64,000 nucleotides of DNA, taken from positions 95,678,001 to 95,742,000 of the forward strand of contig CM027383.1 of NCBI GenBank assembly GCA_015680905.1, written 5' to 3'. The position numbers were made by a program, and so were the translations under genes. Each line of letters begins with the position of its first letter. Position 1 is the stretch's first letter. Below are positions 1 to 10,885 of the stretch, in pieces. The notes beneath the pieces were generated by a model. That model did not search any database. It had not been told where the DNA came from and saw only the letters and a list, made by a program, of their open reading frames with translations. This DNA comes from Coptis chinensis. Lineage: Eukaryota; Streptophyta; Magnoliopsida; Ranunculales; Ranunculaceae.

Positions 1-6
1 AAGAAG

Positions 7-1401
7 ATGGTGTTTGTTGGCCTAATACGGCCAACCCTTCTCTTTTTTCTCTGTTTTTTCCACTCTCCTATGGTACTTTGGGCTTTAGATATCGAAGCAT
101 TATTAAAACTTAAGGAGTCATTTAAAGATCTTGAAGGAACTTGATTCTTGGAACCCATATACGGCTCCCTTGCAATGAAGCGAATCCATGGATTGGAGTT
201 ATTTGTTATAAAAGGCATTGTGTATGGTCTTCGACAGGGGCGACATGGCAGTATTGATATCGTCGCATTCACAGGAAATAGGCGGTCTTAGGAGTATCGG
301 TTTCATGAATAATAGTTTCACAGTCCGATTCACGAATTCAATCGTCTTGGCGCTTTTAAAGGCTTTGTATTTATCGATAATGCGTTTTTCGGGGAATCAA
401 AGAGGATTACTTCTTGAAAATGGAATCATTGAAAAAAAGTTGTTGATGTCGGACAATAAATTACAGGGCCAATTCAATATCTTTAGCGAAGTTGACAAAT
501 TTCAAGGAGTCGCATCTTGAAGGAAACCAGTTTTCGGGGCCTATACCCCACTATCGGCATTGGCGTCCCTCAATTTTTCTAATAACAATTTGGAGGGCCA
601 AATTTCGACTAGTTTATCTAAATTCAATGCAAGTTCCTTTCTAGGCAATCTTTGGCCTTTGTGGGAAACCGTTAAGTGTGGAATGTAAAGTAGTCCCACC
701 AACGGCACCACGAGAATCAAAGACAGATTACGAGAACATGCACCTCCATCGTTAAAAGATGAAGCAAGTGTAATAACGGCCGCAATTGTGACCTTGGTTT
801 TAGTGATTCTTACTCTAGCTGTGGCAACAATTATTGTGGTTAAGAGAAGAAGGGAATTTGATGTGTTTGGTGGCGGTTTCCATGAGCCAATAGAGTTGCA
901 CATGCCACCACCGGCTTCAACCAAAGCAAGGAAGTTGAGTCGGCCACAATTTCCAACAGAGGTATAACATCCGGTCGAAAAGGGTCCAGAGTGGGGGGGG
1001 GTGGGGGGGGGATCTCATCGTGGTAAATGAGGAGAGAGGTCTTTTTGGCTGCCAGATTTGATGAAGGCTGCGGTGAGGTGTTGGGGAATGGCGGTTTAGG
1101 ATCTACAGATAAAGCGGTGATGACAAATGGAGTAGCTGTGGTGGTGAAGAGAATGAAGGACATGAATAAACTTGGTAAAGACGGATTTGGTATGGAGCTC
1201 AGACGGCTCAGGGGACTACACCACCGGAACATCTTGACACCATTGGCTTACCATTACCGAAAAGAGGAGAAACTGGTGGTCAATGAAATTAGGAGTCACC
1301 AGAAGGAGCAGACTGGTCAAAGATTTGAGCGCTATCCCATGTCTCCAAGTTTGTTGCACAACAGAGGTTATGTAGGCAATTTCGACAAGGAGAACCTATG
1401 A
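7..1401 (+). pseudogene. Pollen receptor-like kinase (LRR-RLK, PRK type), decayed and truncated
   Basis: Intact members are plasma-membrane receptor kinases of pollen and pollen tubes with a short LRR ectodomain. Read across several frames, this locus shows a start at 7 with a hydrophobic signal peptide, the LRR N-cap motif ALLKLKESFKD (about 97-130), LRR motifs such as LRSIGFMNNSFT and LKALYLS (about 280-380), the post-LRR segment with SLSKFNASSFLGN (about 600-690), a transmembrane stretch (about 777-840) followed by KRRRE, and a kinase N-lobe with the glycine-rich loop GNGGLGS and the beta-3 lysine (codon 1147-1149). It stops making sense after the hinge (KLVVNE), so the C-lobe with HRD and DFG is missing. 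Stops and frameshifts (for example after codon EGT at about 142) break every frame. The family assignment is firm; which PRK it derives from is not. Confidence 0.85.
993..1011 (+). repeat. G9-T-G9 tract
   Basis: Two nine-base guanine runs separated by one T, inside the juxtamembrane part of the PRK pseudogene. It could form a G-quadruplex, or it could be a homopolymer assembly artefact. Confidence 0.9.
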
Positions 1402-2775
1402 GTAGTTTTTTATTTTAATGATCATACATGCATGTGAATTGTATTATGTCTATTGTGTGATTTTGTAAGATTTTTCTTGGAGGGTGTTAGTTGAGGGAAA
1501 GGGTGTGGTTGGATTTAGTTGGAGATTAGCGTGGTAAATGGACTTTCTTCTGTTGTATCTCTTGATGAATATACCAACTGCTCCTATGGTTGTAATTAGG
1601 GATATTCAACAACTTGCCTATCTTAAGATTAAACCTGATTTCAAATGTTAAATTACAATTGTAATAATTTGTTGTGTTTCTCTGCAGGGGATATGAATTG
1701 AGGACAAATGCTGGTGGTTGTAATAGACTTCTTTGTTGGAAAAAAACTAAACACAACAACAAAGGAAAGGTAGGTTAATCAGATATACTCTTTCTGAATT
1801 CAAAGTTTCATTAAGAAGAAAAATACACGTGTGTAATCATGATTTGATCATCTTTCTGTTTGTAGGTTAAGCCTGGCACCCTTGTTAGATTACACAAGAA
1901 AAGACACTTTTCTGTGTTTTGGACGATAATGGGAAGCCAAGAAAGATGGATAATAAATTGAAGCGATGAGAAGGTGTAAATCCGTAAATCAATTGTCGAT
2001 ATTCTTCTTTTTACTATATAGTTATTTTTTTAGTTAAGCGTAAAATGAAGTGTGTTTGCGTTAGGTCAAATGCAAGATCTTGAAGCGGTTCTGCTTTAGA
2101 AAAGGTTCTTCAGGGATCTTTCTTTACACCCCATTGTCCACCACGAAAAAAGACAAGAGTGCTTATCGTTGAAGAAGGGTCAATTCATGGTCATTTCAAA
2201 CAACCTAAGAGTGGTTATGTATAATTTTGGTTCATTTTAGCAATTATTCATGTTCATCATACATATTTAAAGAACCTCCAATTTTCAAGAAAATGTTAAC
2301 TTACCTAATTGTGTTTGCTTTTTGGGTGATGTTCCATGGTGGTACCTTGCTTACAATAAGATGATTGGACATTCTCGAAATAAAGAATTTAGCATGGTTG
2401 ATGCAGTTCTGAGGTTGCTATAAAGTTAGCAGCCAAACAAACTTTGGAATTCCCTGTTACTGAGGCAAGTACTTCCTGTAGCCCATTCCTTATGCATCTC
2501 CTTGCTCTTTTCATTTGTGACTTATTATGTTGATCTCTTAGACCTCTCATTGCCATCTTAATTTGAGTCATATAATATCAGCGGGCTATGTATCTTATCA
2601 TTTTAAGTAATCTTTTTAGATCTAAAATGTGGAGATTTAGTTGAAATTATATTGTGCTTAATAGTAGAGAACTATATACCTGTTTGGTTGAGGACTTGAT
2701 CGAGGGTTTAAATTTAAATTGATTGAAATATGATAAAAATGGTTCGAGGGTTTAAATTTATCTTCAAAATTGCAG
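1402..2775. other. Unassigned intergenic sequence
   Basis: AT-rich DNA with short open stretches only. Reading both strands I recognise no domain, RNA gene or repeat. It lies between the kinase pseudogene and the methyltransferase scraps and may hold further unrecognisable exons of either. Confidence 0.5.
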
Positions 2776-2910
2776 ATTTCTTGGTTATTTAGAAAGGTCG
2801 GTACAGATGATGATAAGGGATTTCAGTGCTACTTGGCCAATGTTCAATATAAACTAAAGGATAGTGAAAAAACTATTCGAGAAGGATTTGTAAAAATTGG
2901 CAGAATTGGT
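2776..2910 (+). pseudogene. Possible phosphoethanolamine N-methyltransferase exon fragment
   Basis: The translated segment contains DDKGFQ and NVQYK in the spacing seen in plant phosphoethanolamine N-methyltransferases, just before their second methyltransferase domain, and ends near a GT donor-like site. The next recognisable piece of that enzyme (3440 onward) follows on the same strand in the expected order, which supports the call. The residues around the motifs are poorly conserved, so this is tentative. Confidence 0.35.
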
Positions 2911-3439
2911 AAGTCAAATATGTTTCTTCCAATTCTTAAAAAAGTATGACTTGAAGAGAAATGTCATAAATTACCAAATACATGTGGTCAAGACGATGGG
3001 ATTTGGTCTCTAGGGGCCAAAATGCTAAGATGTCTCTACCTAGAACCAAATCAATTTGTTGATTGGTAATAATAGATAAGTAACAATCAACAAAAGGGTC
3101 TTAAGGAATCTATATTGATAACTAAGACATCCCAGCTAGGCTCATACCTCTGAGCCCACTATGTGTCATGTTCCTTAGCAAAGAAGTAAGGTAAACAATA
3201 AAGTCCCAGTTATGATTGTTTCAACATATTGGAGCTCCACTTAAAGACACTGCCTTGGGATTTCAATCCTCGAAACAGAGCACTTGCAGAAGCCCAATCA
3301 AAGAGAAATGTCTTCACATCTTGGCTCGCTATTTACGAAAGCATGCCTTTGTTTCTTTGAACTTTCTTTTCTTCGAGTTTATTTTATATTTTTGCCTTTT
3401 GTCTCATGATAAATGTGTAAGTGGACTTTCATATATTGG

Positions 3440-3643
3440 GCAGAGACAACGAAAGAGTTCATTGCAAAGTTGGATCTTAAAACTGGCCAGAAAGTTCTTG
3501 GTGGTGGTTGCGGCATTGGTGGAGGAGATTTTTACATGCCTGACAACTTTGGTGTTATGATTTCTTTCAATCTTGAACGTGTCATTGGATGCAAATGCTT
3601 TGTTGAATTTAATGTTACTAAATGTATGCAAATGCTTCGTTGA
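3440..3643 (+). pseudogene. Phosphoethanolamine N-methyltransferase fragment (SAM-binding motif)
   Basis: The plus-strand reading contains [19 protein letters not shown] followed by [11 protein letters not shown], the signature of the second S-adenosylmethionine-dependent methyltransferase domain of plant phosphoethanolamine N-methyltransferase, which makes phosphocholine for membrane lipids. The usual DVGCG motif reads GGGCG here, so the acidic residue of motif I is lost. The similarity continues through a serine/phenylalanine-rich stretch to about 3630 and then ends. No start, no complete domain and no downstream exons are visible: a relic, not a gene. Confidence 0.65.
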
Positions 3644-4127
3644 AATTGATGTTGTTGCCGTTGTATGAAAAAAGACATACCCACATACAAATGTGTTAAT
3701 ATTTGTACCAAAGTTTTTTTCTTAATCTTTTGTAGAAGCAGCCCATACAAAGCACTTTATACTTTATATGTTCTGTTTACTTTCTTCTTGGAGGAGGTTA
3801 CTTACAAGAATGTTCACATATAAGTAAACAAAGCAGCAGATCATCTAGGAAGGTTGGGTGTTCACAACGATGATGGATTCGTAGTATATGGCCCATATCT
3901 TGGTTGTAGTTTACTGCCTACAGAGTAAATTGATGTAAGACTATAATTAAAAGAAAGAATATATGACATTTCACAGAGTATCATTTATGGGTCTGCCCAA
4001 GGTTGCAATAAGTTGCATTCAGTTGCATCAGATTGTAATAAAGTTCGCATTGATTTAATCACTCTTGGCTAATCTATATTCCAAATCGTTGCACATGTAA
4101 ATTTGATTACAAATTAAATTAACATTA

Positions 4128-4316
4128 ATCAACTTCATAGTAGATCATTTTAATTACATTTCATGGTTCCATGATTTAGTCGAAGTGTTAATCAACTTCA
4201 TAGTTGATCATTTTAATTACATTTCATGGTTCCATGATTTAGTCGAAGTGTTAATCAACTTCATAGTAGATCATTTTAATTACATTTCATGGTTCCATAT
4301 ATGATTTAGTCGAAGT
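4128..4316 (+). repeat. 63-bp tandem repeat, three copies
   Basis: Copies begin at 4128, 4191 and 4254, each starting ATCAACTTCATAG and ending TTTAGTCGAAGT. The third has a 4-bp ATAT insertion. Copies are almost identical, so the expansion is recent. Confidence 0.9.
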
Positions 4317-5060
4317 AGTCAAGTAGCTTGAAGTTTTTGGCAATGTAAACCATATGTAGGTATGCAATGTTGGTCTTAAGGAAATTGGTCATAAAGAAAG
4401 TGATTGCCAAGATGGTGGTATTGCCTATGGTTGTTGATGTGTTATTTGATTTTAAAACTTTGAAAGAGTTCTACCGGAAAGTGATGACATGCTCTTGCTC
4501 CCGCAATCCAAGACAACATGCCTCCCTATTCTTAGTTAAACCCTGAATATATGCCAATGACGTACCATTAATATAGGTTTATTTACTCATGCATGTAATC
4601 CATTATTCTCTTTGTTGGTGTTTCTTTGCATGCCAAGTGAGGACGAGATATTTTATTCTTTAATCGGAATTTTTTCATCTATACAAATATTGTGTGTGTA
4701 TAATATTTTGATTGCAATCTCTTGAAAAAATAGAAAAACATAAACCTTTCAAACAAAGTATGTAGTGAATTATTAGCTATCAATATACATATATTATTTA
4801 TTCAAGTGGACTTTAAGCTTTTAAGTCATTAGCTATCTATGTAGCAAGTCCGGCCATAGGCCGGGCCAAATGGCCAGTACATATCTAAAGACAAGATTTT
4901 GGTGGCTAAAAGTCTTGAAATTCGTTGTTGCCGAGAATATGCTTAGAATTGACGCCCAAGTCATAACAAATTCGATACCAAACAGGACTAGAACTGAGTC
5001 TCTGTTCCGAATCAAATAGAACTTCAAACTCTTAAGCAAACTTACCGCCATGCAACTTCC
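4317..5060. other. Upstream region of the kinase gene, nothing else recognised
   Basis: AT-rich sequence without a recognisable gene. It would contain the distal promoter of the kinase at 5124. Confidence 0.5.
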
Positions 5061-5070
5061 TCTATATATA
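5061..5070 (+). promoter_or_regulatory. TATA box of the kinase gene
   Basis: TCTATATATA lies 53 bp before the ATG at 5124, followed by a pyrimidine-rich CTTCTTCATCTC stretch suited to a plant transcription start. Position and sequence fit a plant core promoter; no other TATA lies closer. Confidence 0.6.
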
Positions 5071-5123
5071 CAATTCGTTCTTCTTCATCTCTTTGAGTTA
5101 GGTATAGGAATTTATCAAGCAAG

Positions 5124-6143
5124 ATGAGTGGTAACAATGAAGGTTCTTTGAACTTGTTTTCCAAGTACACAATCATCAGAAAAATTGGGGAAGGGACCTT
5201 TGGGCATGTTTTTCTAGCTTGCGATAACCGTCACGGGGAATCTGTTGCAATCAAGTTCTTGAAGGATCGTTGTCGTTTGTGGGAAGATTGTAAAGAGAAG
5301 AGGGAACTGAAGGCGCTCGTTGCATTGGATCATCCGAACATCGTCAAACTCAAAGATATCGTCCAAGAAGGTGAGTACCTGGACTTGGTGTTTGAATACA
5401 TGGATAGGAGTCTGCACCAACTTATTTGTGAGAGAACAAGGTTTTTCTCTGAAGAAAATATTAGAGGTTACTGCTTCCAGATACTTAAAGGAATCGACCA
5501 TATGCATAGCCATGGATACTTCCACCGCGATCTTAAGCCAGATAACATATTAGTTTCTGGAAACGTAGTCAAGATTGCTGATTTGGGTTCGTCGCGAGAG
5601 TTCTTGTCTGTGGAAGATGATTTGGGTTGCACGCGAGAGTTCTTGTTTGATCAACCATACACGAATCATATTACAACTCTCTGGTATAGGGCACCCGAGG
5701 TTCTGGTCAAGTCTTCCAAGTACGGTGCTGCTATTGATATTTGGGCAATGGGAGCTATCATGGCTGAATTATTTCTTCTGCAGCCTCTGTTTCGTGGTAC
5801 GGATGAGGTCGATCAACTTGACAAGATATGCAGCATAAAAGGTAGTCCGTTTTCCTGGTTTAAGGGTCTTCAAGAAGCAGAAGCACACAACATCCAGCTT
5901 CCTGTGTGTTTAGGAATTCCCCTTCAGAAGTTAATACCATCAGCAAGTCGCGATGCAATTGCGCTAATGGAATCACTCCTATCCTGGGATCCCAATGTCA
6001 GGCCTACTGCTGCAGCGGCTCTACGACATCCTTTCTTCACACCATGTTTCGACGCTGAACAGCTGCTTGATTTGGAACTAAGGCTCACTACGGCAATGAC
6101 TTTTCCATCTATGAATGGTGAAGTAAATAGGGTCCTGCTCTAG
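5124..6143 (+). CDS. Intronless CMGC serine/threonine kinase, MAK/MHK-like, with duplicated activation-loop segment
   Basis: A 339-residue protein kinase in one uninterrupted exon. Visible motifs: glycine loop GEGTFG (22-27), VAIK lysine (44), alpha-C glutamate (about 61), catalytic loop HRDLKPDN (134-141), magnesium-binding DLG (153-155) in place of DFG, TTLWYRAPE (184-192) and DIWAMG (205-210). The last two, plus MAELFLLQPLF and SWDPNVRPTA near the C-lobe end, place it in the CMGC group near the RCK/MAK kinases, closest by eye to plant MHK. A 39-bp tandem duplication gives DLGSSREFLSVED then DLGCTREFLFDQP, a second DLG inside the activation segment. Family genes usually have many introns and a longer C-terminal tail; this copy has neither, which suggests a retrocopy. 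All catalytic residues are present, so activity is plausible but unproven. The start is chosen because it lies 53 bp after the TATA box and directly before the kinase domain. Confidence 0.9.
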   Translation: MSGNNEGSLNLFSKYTIIRKIGEGTFGHVFLACDNRHGESVAIKFLKDRCRLWEDCKEKRELKALVALDHPNIVKLKDIVQEGEYLDLVFEYMDRSLHQLICERTRFFSEENIRGYCFQILKGIDHMHSHGYFHRDLKPDNILVSGNVVKIADLGSSREFLSVEDDLGCTREFLFDQPYTNHITTLWYRAPEVLVKSSKYGAAIDIWAMGAIMAELFLLQPLFRGTDEVDQLDKICSIKGSPFSWFKGLQEAEAHNIQLPVCLGIPLQKLIPSASRDAIALMESLLSWDPNVRPTAAAALRHPFFTPCFDAEQLLDLELRLTTAMTFPSMNGEVNRVLL

Positions 6144-6819
6144 GGTTCTGCAGAAAGCATGAATCGATCAACTTGAGTTGTATATGCTAACCAATTACCC
6201 ATACGTTTGTGCTTGATCTATAAGCGGGGTAAAGCCCAGAAGTGACTTGGTTGCAGCACTAAAAAACAAAAAAACAAAATCTTTGTAGGTAAGAATTTAT
6301 ACCGGACGGCAATTTTAATAATTCCGGTCCTGAATCATTGAATCCATTTGTCTTTAAATATTTTGAAACCTTGAATCTGTTTGTTTTAGTCTTATTTTTA
6401 GTTTTAATGGGTCTTGTATTATCTGCGATTTGCAAATAAACTCAATACCTTGGATCAGGATGAATGAAAATTATACTTATTGAATATCTGTGATGCTAAT
6501 GCCAGCCGATAGCAAACAATTAGTACTCAGTATATCGAAAGCTCTATTTGAAAACAGAGTAGAATAGCTAGTGTAGATATATGTGGTGATGTAATTATTT
6601 TCTTTCTGATGAAGCTATGTATGCCCTCATTTCATTTGAACACCATGAACCATCAAACACCTAAAGGTATACAACTTTACATACATAAAATAACAATAAC
6701 AATAACAACTTTGCACGTGCGTTTTGATTATACAATAACAATGCAAGATTTTTATTTTTTGGACTTTTCTAATTACCAGAAAATTTTAGGCTGATCAAGT
6801 TTGGCTGCTTAAGAATACA
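6144..6819. other. 3' flank of the kinase, no gene
   Basis: AT-rich. An A-rich stretch at 6260-6279, about 120 bp after the stop codon, could be a decayed poly(A) tail of a retrocopy, though A-rich runs are common here. No other feature is recognised before the Helitron boundary. Confidence 0.5.
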
Positions 6820-7194
6820 CTCGCTTTCGAATCCGTCCTCCAAACGACTGTCGTTATATTAAATTATTCTAAAAAATATTAGCAACTATGCACAACTATG
6901 AGATATGGAAATTATATTAATCACTTATTCAATTTTCTTGCGCCACTCTCTATAAAAAGAAAGCACCAAACCTTAATAAAACTCATCGACTTATTTTTGT
7001 TGTTAGGCTATTTAATAATAGAAGTTTGATTGAAATTTTGTAAGAATACCCAATATAACGAAGATGATATTGAAACTATTCGAATAGCAAGACAATCCCA
7101 ATCATAATAAAATAATTATAATAAACACTACTTAAAATGCTAAACTATACTTGTCGAGACATTATATTCTCCATATATATAATACAATTATGTT

Positions 7195-8545
7195 TCGGGG
7201 TTAGTTCAATGCATTTGCATCAAGTTTCTGATTTTACGTTAATTATTCTTTGATGTTAGTTCAATATAGTTGCATCTAGTTTCCGATTTCCCATTAATTA
7301 TTCTTTGAGGTTAATTAAATGTAGTTGTATCAAGTTTCTGATTTCCCGTTAATTATTCATTAAGGTTAATTCAGTATAGTTGCATTTAGTTTTCAATGTT
7401 TCGTTAATTACTCTTTGTGATTAGTTCATTGCATTTGCATCCAGATTTCAATTTCCCGTTAATTACTCTTTGAGGTTAGTTCAATATATCTACAACCAGT
7501 TTTTGATTTCCCGTTAATTATTTTTCAAGGTTAGTTCGCATCAAGCTTCCAATTTTCGGTTATTTATGCTTTGAGGGTAGCTCGATGCAGTTACATCCGG
7601 TTTCCGATTTCCAGTTAACTATTCTTTGAGGTTATTTCAATGCATTTGTATCCAGTTCCCGATTTTCCGTTAAACATTCATCAAGGATATTGCATCCAGT
7701 TTTCGATTTTCCGTTAATTATTCTTTGAGGTTAGTTTAATACAGTTGCATCCAATTTCTGATTTCCCGTTAATTGTTCTTTGATGTTAGTTCAATGCATT
7801 TGCAACAAGTTTTCGATTTCTCGTTAATTATTTTTTGAGGTTTTTTTGTTTAATGCAGTTGTATCAAATTTATGATTTCCCGTTAATTATTCATTGAGGT
7901 TAGTTCAATGCAGTTGCATCTATTTTTTGATGTTTCGTTAATTAGTCTTTAGATTAGTTTATTATATTTGAATCTAGTTTCCGATTTCTCATTAATAACT
8001 CTTTGAGGTTAGTTTAATACATCTGCATCTAGTTTATGATTTTTTATATTATTTATGTTTTGAGGTTAGTTCGATGCAATTTCATTCGGTTTCTGATTTC
8101 CCGTTAACTATTCTTTGAGGTTATTTCAATGTATTTGCATTTAGTTTCTGATTTCCTGTCAATTATTCTATGAGGTTAGTTCAATGCAGTTGCATTCGGT
8201 TTTTTTTATTTTTTATTTCATGTTAATTATTTTTTGAGGTTAGTTCAATGCATTTGCATCCAGTTTCCGATTCCCAGTTAATTATTATTTGAGGTTTGTT
8301 TGATGCATTTTTGCATACTGTTTCCGATTTCCCGTTAAATATTTTTCAAGAATTTGCATCCAATTTCTAATTTTCCATTAGTTATTATCTGACGTTAGTT
8401 TAATACAGTTGCAGCCAGTTTCCGATTTCTAGTTAATTACTTTTTGAGTTTCGTTTATTGAATTTGCATAAAGTTTTCAATTTTCCGTTAATTACTCTTT
8501 GAGCTCAATTCAATGTATTTGAATCCAGTTTTCAATTTCTTTTTA
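7195..8545 (+). repeat. 55-bp minisatellite array
   Basis: About 24 degenerate tandem copies with a core of GGTTAGTTCAATGCATTTGC followed by ATCCAGTTTCCGATTTCCCG and TTAATTATTCTTTGA. Spacing between successive GTTAGTTC motifs is 55 bp with small indels. Copies have diverged, so the array is old. Confidence 0.9.
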
Positions 8546-9099
8546 ATTATCCAATGTGGTGTGTAATACCAACTTTCTATTGATCTATCTGTAGTGTCTT
8601 TGCAAATTAACATGGCATAAAAATAAATTATGTTTGATTTACTATATGGGATTATCAAAGATTATCCAGTTATCGATTTCCCGTTAATTATTCTTTAAAT
8701 TATACCTGACTCACTATGTGGGATCTTCAAAGATTATCTATGAACGGGTCCTGCCACATTAATTATTTTGAAAAATATATGCAACTATATATGCATAACT
8801 ATTATATACAAATATTGTATTGATCACTCATCTAAATTTCTTATAACATGAAAACCCCACGTACTCTCTAGTAAAAAAAATAACTCGCTATTAATAAAAC
8901 CTTTCAACTTCATTTTGTTATTTAATAATAGAAGTTTGATTGAAGTTTTGTGATATTGTCTAATAAAACGAAGTTCATATTGAAGCTACTCGAATAGCAA
9001 GGTGTTCCCAATCATAAGAAAAAATATAAGATAAACACCGTTTTAAATGCAAAACTTTATATACTTATCGAGACATTCTCACAACATATAACACAACTA
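8546..9099 (+). repeat. Internal copy of the element terminus and subterminal region
   Basis: Around 8733 the motif ATGAACGGGTCCTG followed by a TTAATTATTTTGAAAAATAT run repeats the terminal sequence near 32515 of H2. The next 350 bp (to the segment about CGAGACATTCTC) repeats the subterminal region at 6850-7190. The element is thus a head-to-tail duplication of terminus, subterminal region and minisatellite array. H2 has the same arrangement at about 34425. Confidence 0.7.
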
Positions 9100-9985
9100 T
9101 ATTTTGAGGTTAGTTCAATGCATTTGCATCTAATTTCTGATTTTCTGTTATTTATTTTTTGAGGTTAGTTTAATGCAGTTGCATCCAATTTTTGATTTCT
9201 TATTAATTATTCTTTGCAGTTAGTTCAATACATTTGCATCCATTTTCCAATTTCCTATTAATTGTTCTTTGAGGTTAGTTCAATGTATTTGCATCAAGTT
9301 TTCGATTTTCCGTTAATCATTCTTTGAGATTAGTTTAATACATTTGCATCCAGTTTCTGATTTATCGTTTATTATTCGATGAGGTTGCATTTGCATCTAG
9401 TTTCTGATTTCCCATTAATTATTGTTTGAGGTTAGTTCAATGAATTTGCATCTAGTTTCTAATTTTCCGTTAATTATTTCTTAAGGTTAGTTCAATGCAT
9501 TTGCATCCAATTTATTTTTTGAAGTTAGTTCAGACTTCAGTGTAGTTGCATCCGGTTTTCAATTTCTCGTTAATTATATTTTAAGATTAGTTTCACGCAT
9601 TTGCATCCTATTTCCAATGTATAGTTAATTGTTTTTAGGTTAGTTCAATACAATTGTATCCATTTTCCGATTTCCCATTAATTTAATCTCTGGGGGTTAG
9701 TTCAATGCATTTACATCCAGTTTTCGATTTTTCGACAATTATTTTTTGATGTTAGTTCGATATATTTACATCCAAGTTTTGATTTTCTGTTAATTATTCT
9801 TTGAGGTTAGTTTAATGTAGTTGTATCCATATTCTGATTGTCCATTAATTACTTTTTAAGATTAGTTTAATACTTGCATGTGTATTTAATTTCTGATTTC
9901 CTATTAAATATTATTTGAAGTTAGTTGGATGCATTTGCATCTAGTTTTCTATTTTCTGTTAATTGTTATTTGTCGTTAGTTTCAT
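9100..9985 (+). repeat. 55-bp minisatellite array, second block
   Basis: About 16 further copies of the same unit in the same direction, following the internal terminus copy. The end of the block passes into a unique 5' segment (about 9985-10854) shared with H1b and H2. Confidence 0.9.
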
Positions 9986-10854
9986 GCAGTATTATATATA
10001 TTTTAAAATATTTGTCATTATTGGTTTACCGTTATTATTATTTTATTATTTTCTATTATATATTTTGTGATGTTATTTTTTGTATAATTTAGTTTTCCAC
10101 ATGTAATTTGTTTTGGTTTGGTTTGGTTTGGTAAATAATTTATTTAATCCCAACGCCCACTTTAACTAAATCAATAGTTATATAATTTATTTAAGCCACT
10201 TTAATTGAATCTCGTTATTCCACTAAAATTGGAAATTATAAAATTCAGAAATTTAATTGGAATATATCGTAATTATTGTTGCTGGAACTATAGTTTTTGA
10301 AATCCTTAACTATGACTAAATGTCTAAATCCCACAATTGATGACATATCAAATTGATCAAACTTTATTTATTAAGCCCATATATATAGTGCATACAATAC
10401 AATTTTGTTTGTTTTGGGTGTACACCCGTACTGTTATTTATTTTATGATTAGTTTACTCTTTTTTTTTTTCCTTTTTTCTCATTCACATGTGTGGTTAAC
10501 AAATGCATAAAGTAAATGTTCAACCAACTCAATTTACTTTTTCCTTTGTTCTTTCATAGTTTCATTGTCATTTTCTAGAAAGAAACTTTGTTATGTTAAA
10601 CTTCACTTGAGATTAGTGTGAAAACTATTCCTTGTGGCATAAGAGTTTTAGGAAAATCGTTTTTGGCTAAAACTATTATTTTTAGCAATGGAAAAGTTAG
10701 AGACTCTGTGAAACTTTAGATGAGATTGGTTTTTTTTATTTATTTATATCCTATTTGTTCGTAATTAGTAATAGAGCTTAGAAAAAATTAGAGTCTTTGT
10801 GAGTGCTCCAAAAAATAGATTGGTGAGGGTATAGCTATAATATCTATCTAAGGA

Positions 10855-10885
10855 TTTTTGGAATTCTTTTTTTTTTCCCCCGTAA
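10855..10885. other. Palindrome centre between H1a and H1b
   Basis: A 31-bp spacer, rich in T and ending CCCCCGTAA, separates the 5' TC ends of two oppositely oriented copies. Each TC is preceded by A in its own orientation, as expected for Helitron insertion between A and T. Confidence 0.6.

Larger units (their letters stand above)
6820..10854 (-). mobile_element. H1a: minisatellite-filled Helitron-like element, left arm of palindrome
   Basis: A non-coding element of about 4 kb that repeats at 32493-59664 (H2) and, inverted, at 10886-24546 (H1b). Read on the minus strand it begins TCCTTAGATAGATATTATAG at 10854, preceded by A, and ends at 6820 in a decayed form (CGAG) of the CTAG terminus that is intact in H2. 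The terminal hairpin seen in H2 is mutated here. The body is arrays of a 55-bp unit plus subterminal segments. No transposase, Rep/helicase or terminal inverted repeats were found, so it would be non-autonomous. The Helitron assignment rests on the TC start, hairpin, CTAG end and A/T flanks of the family. Confidence 0.65.

Noticed and set aside
7195-8545. CRISPR-like regular repeats
   Set aside because: The 55-bp units are directly contiguous with no unique spacers, diverge along their whole length, and lie in plant DNA; a minisatellite, not CRISPR.
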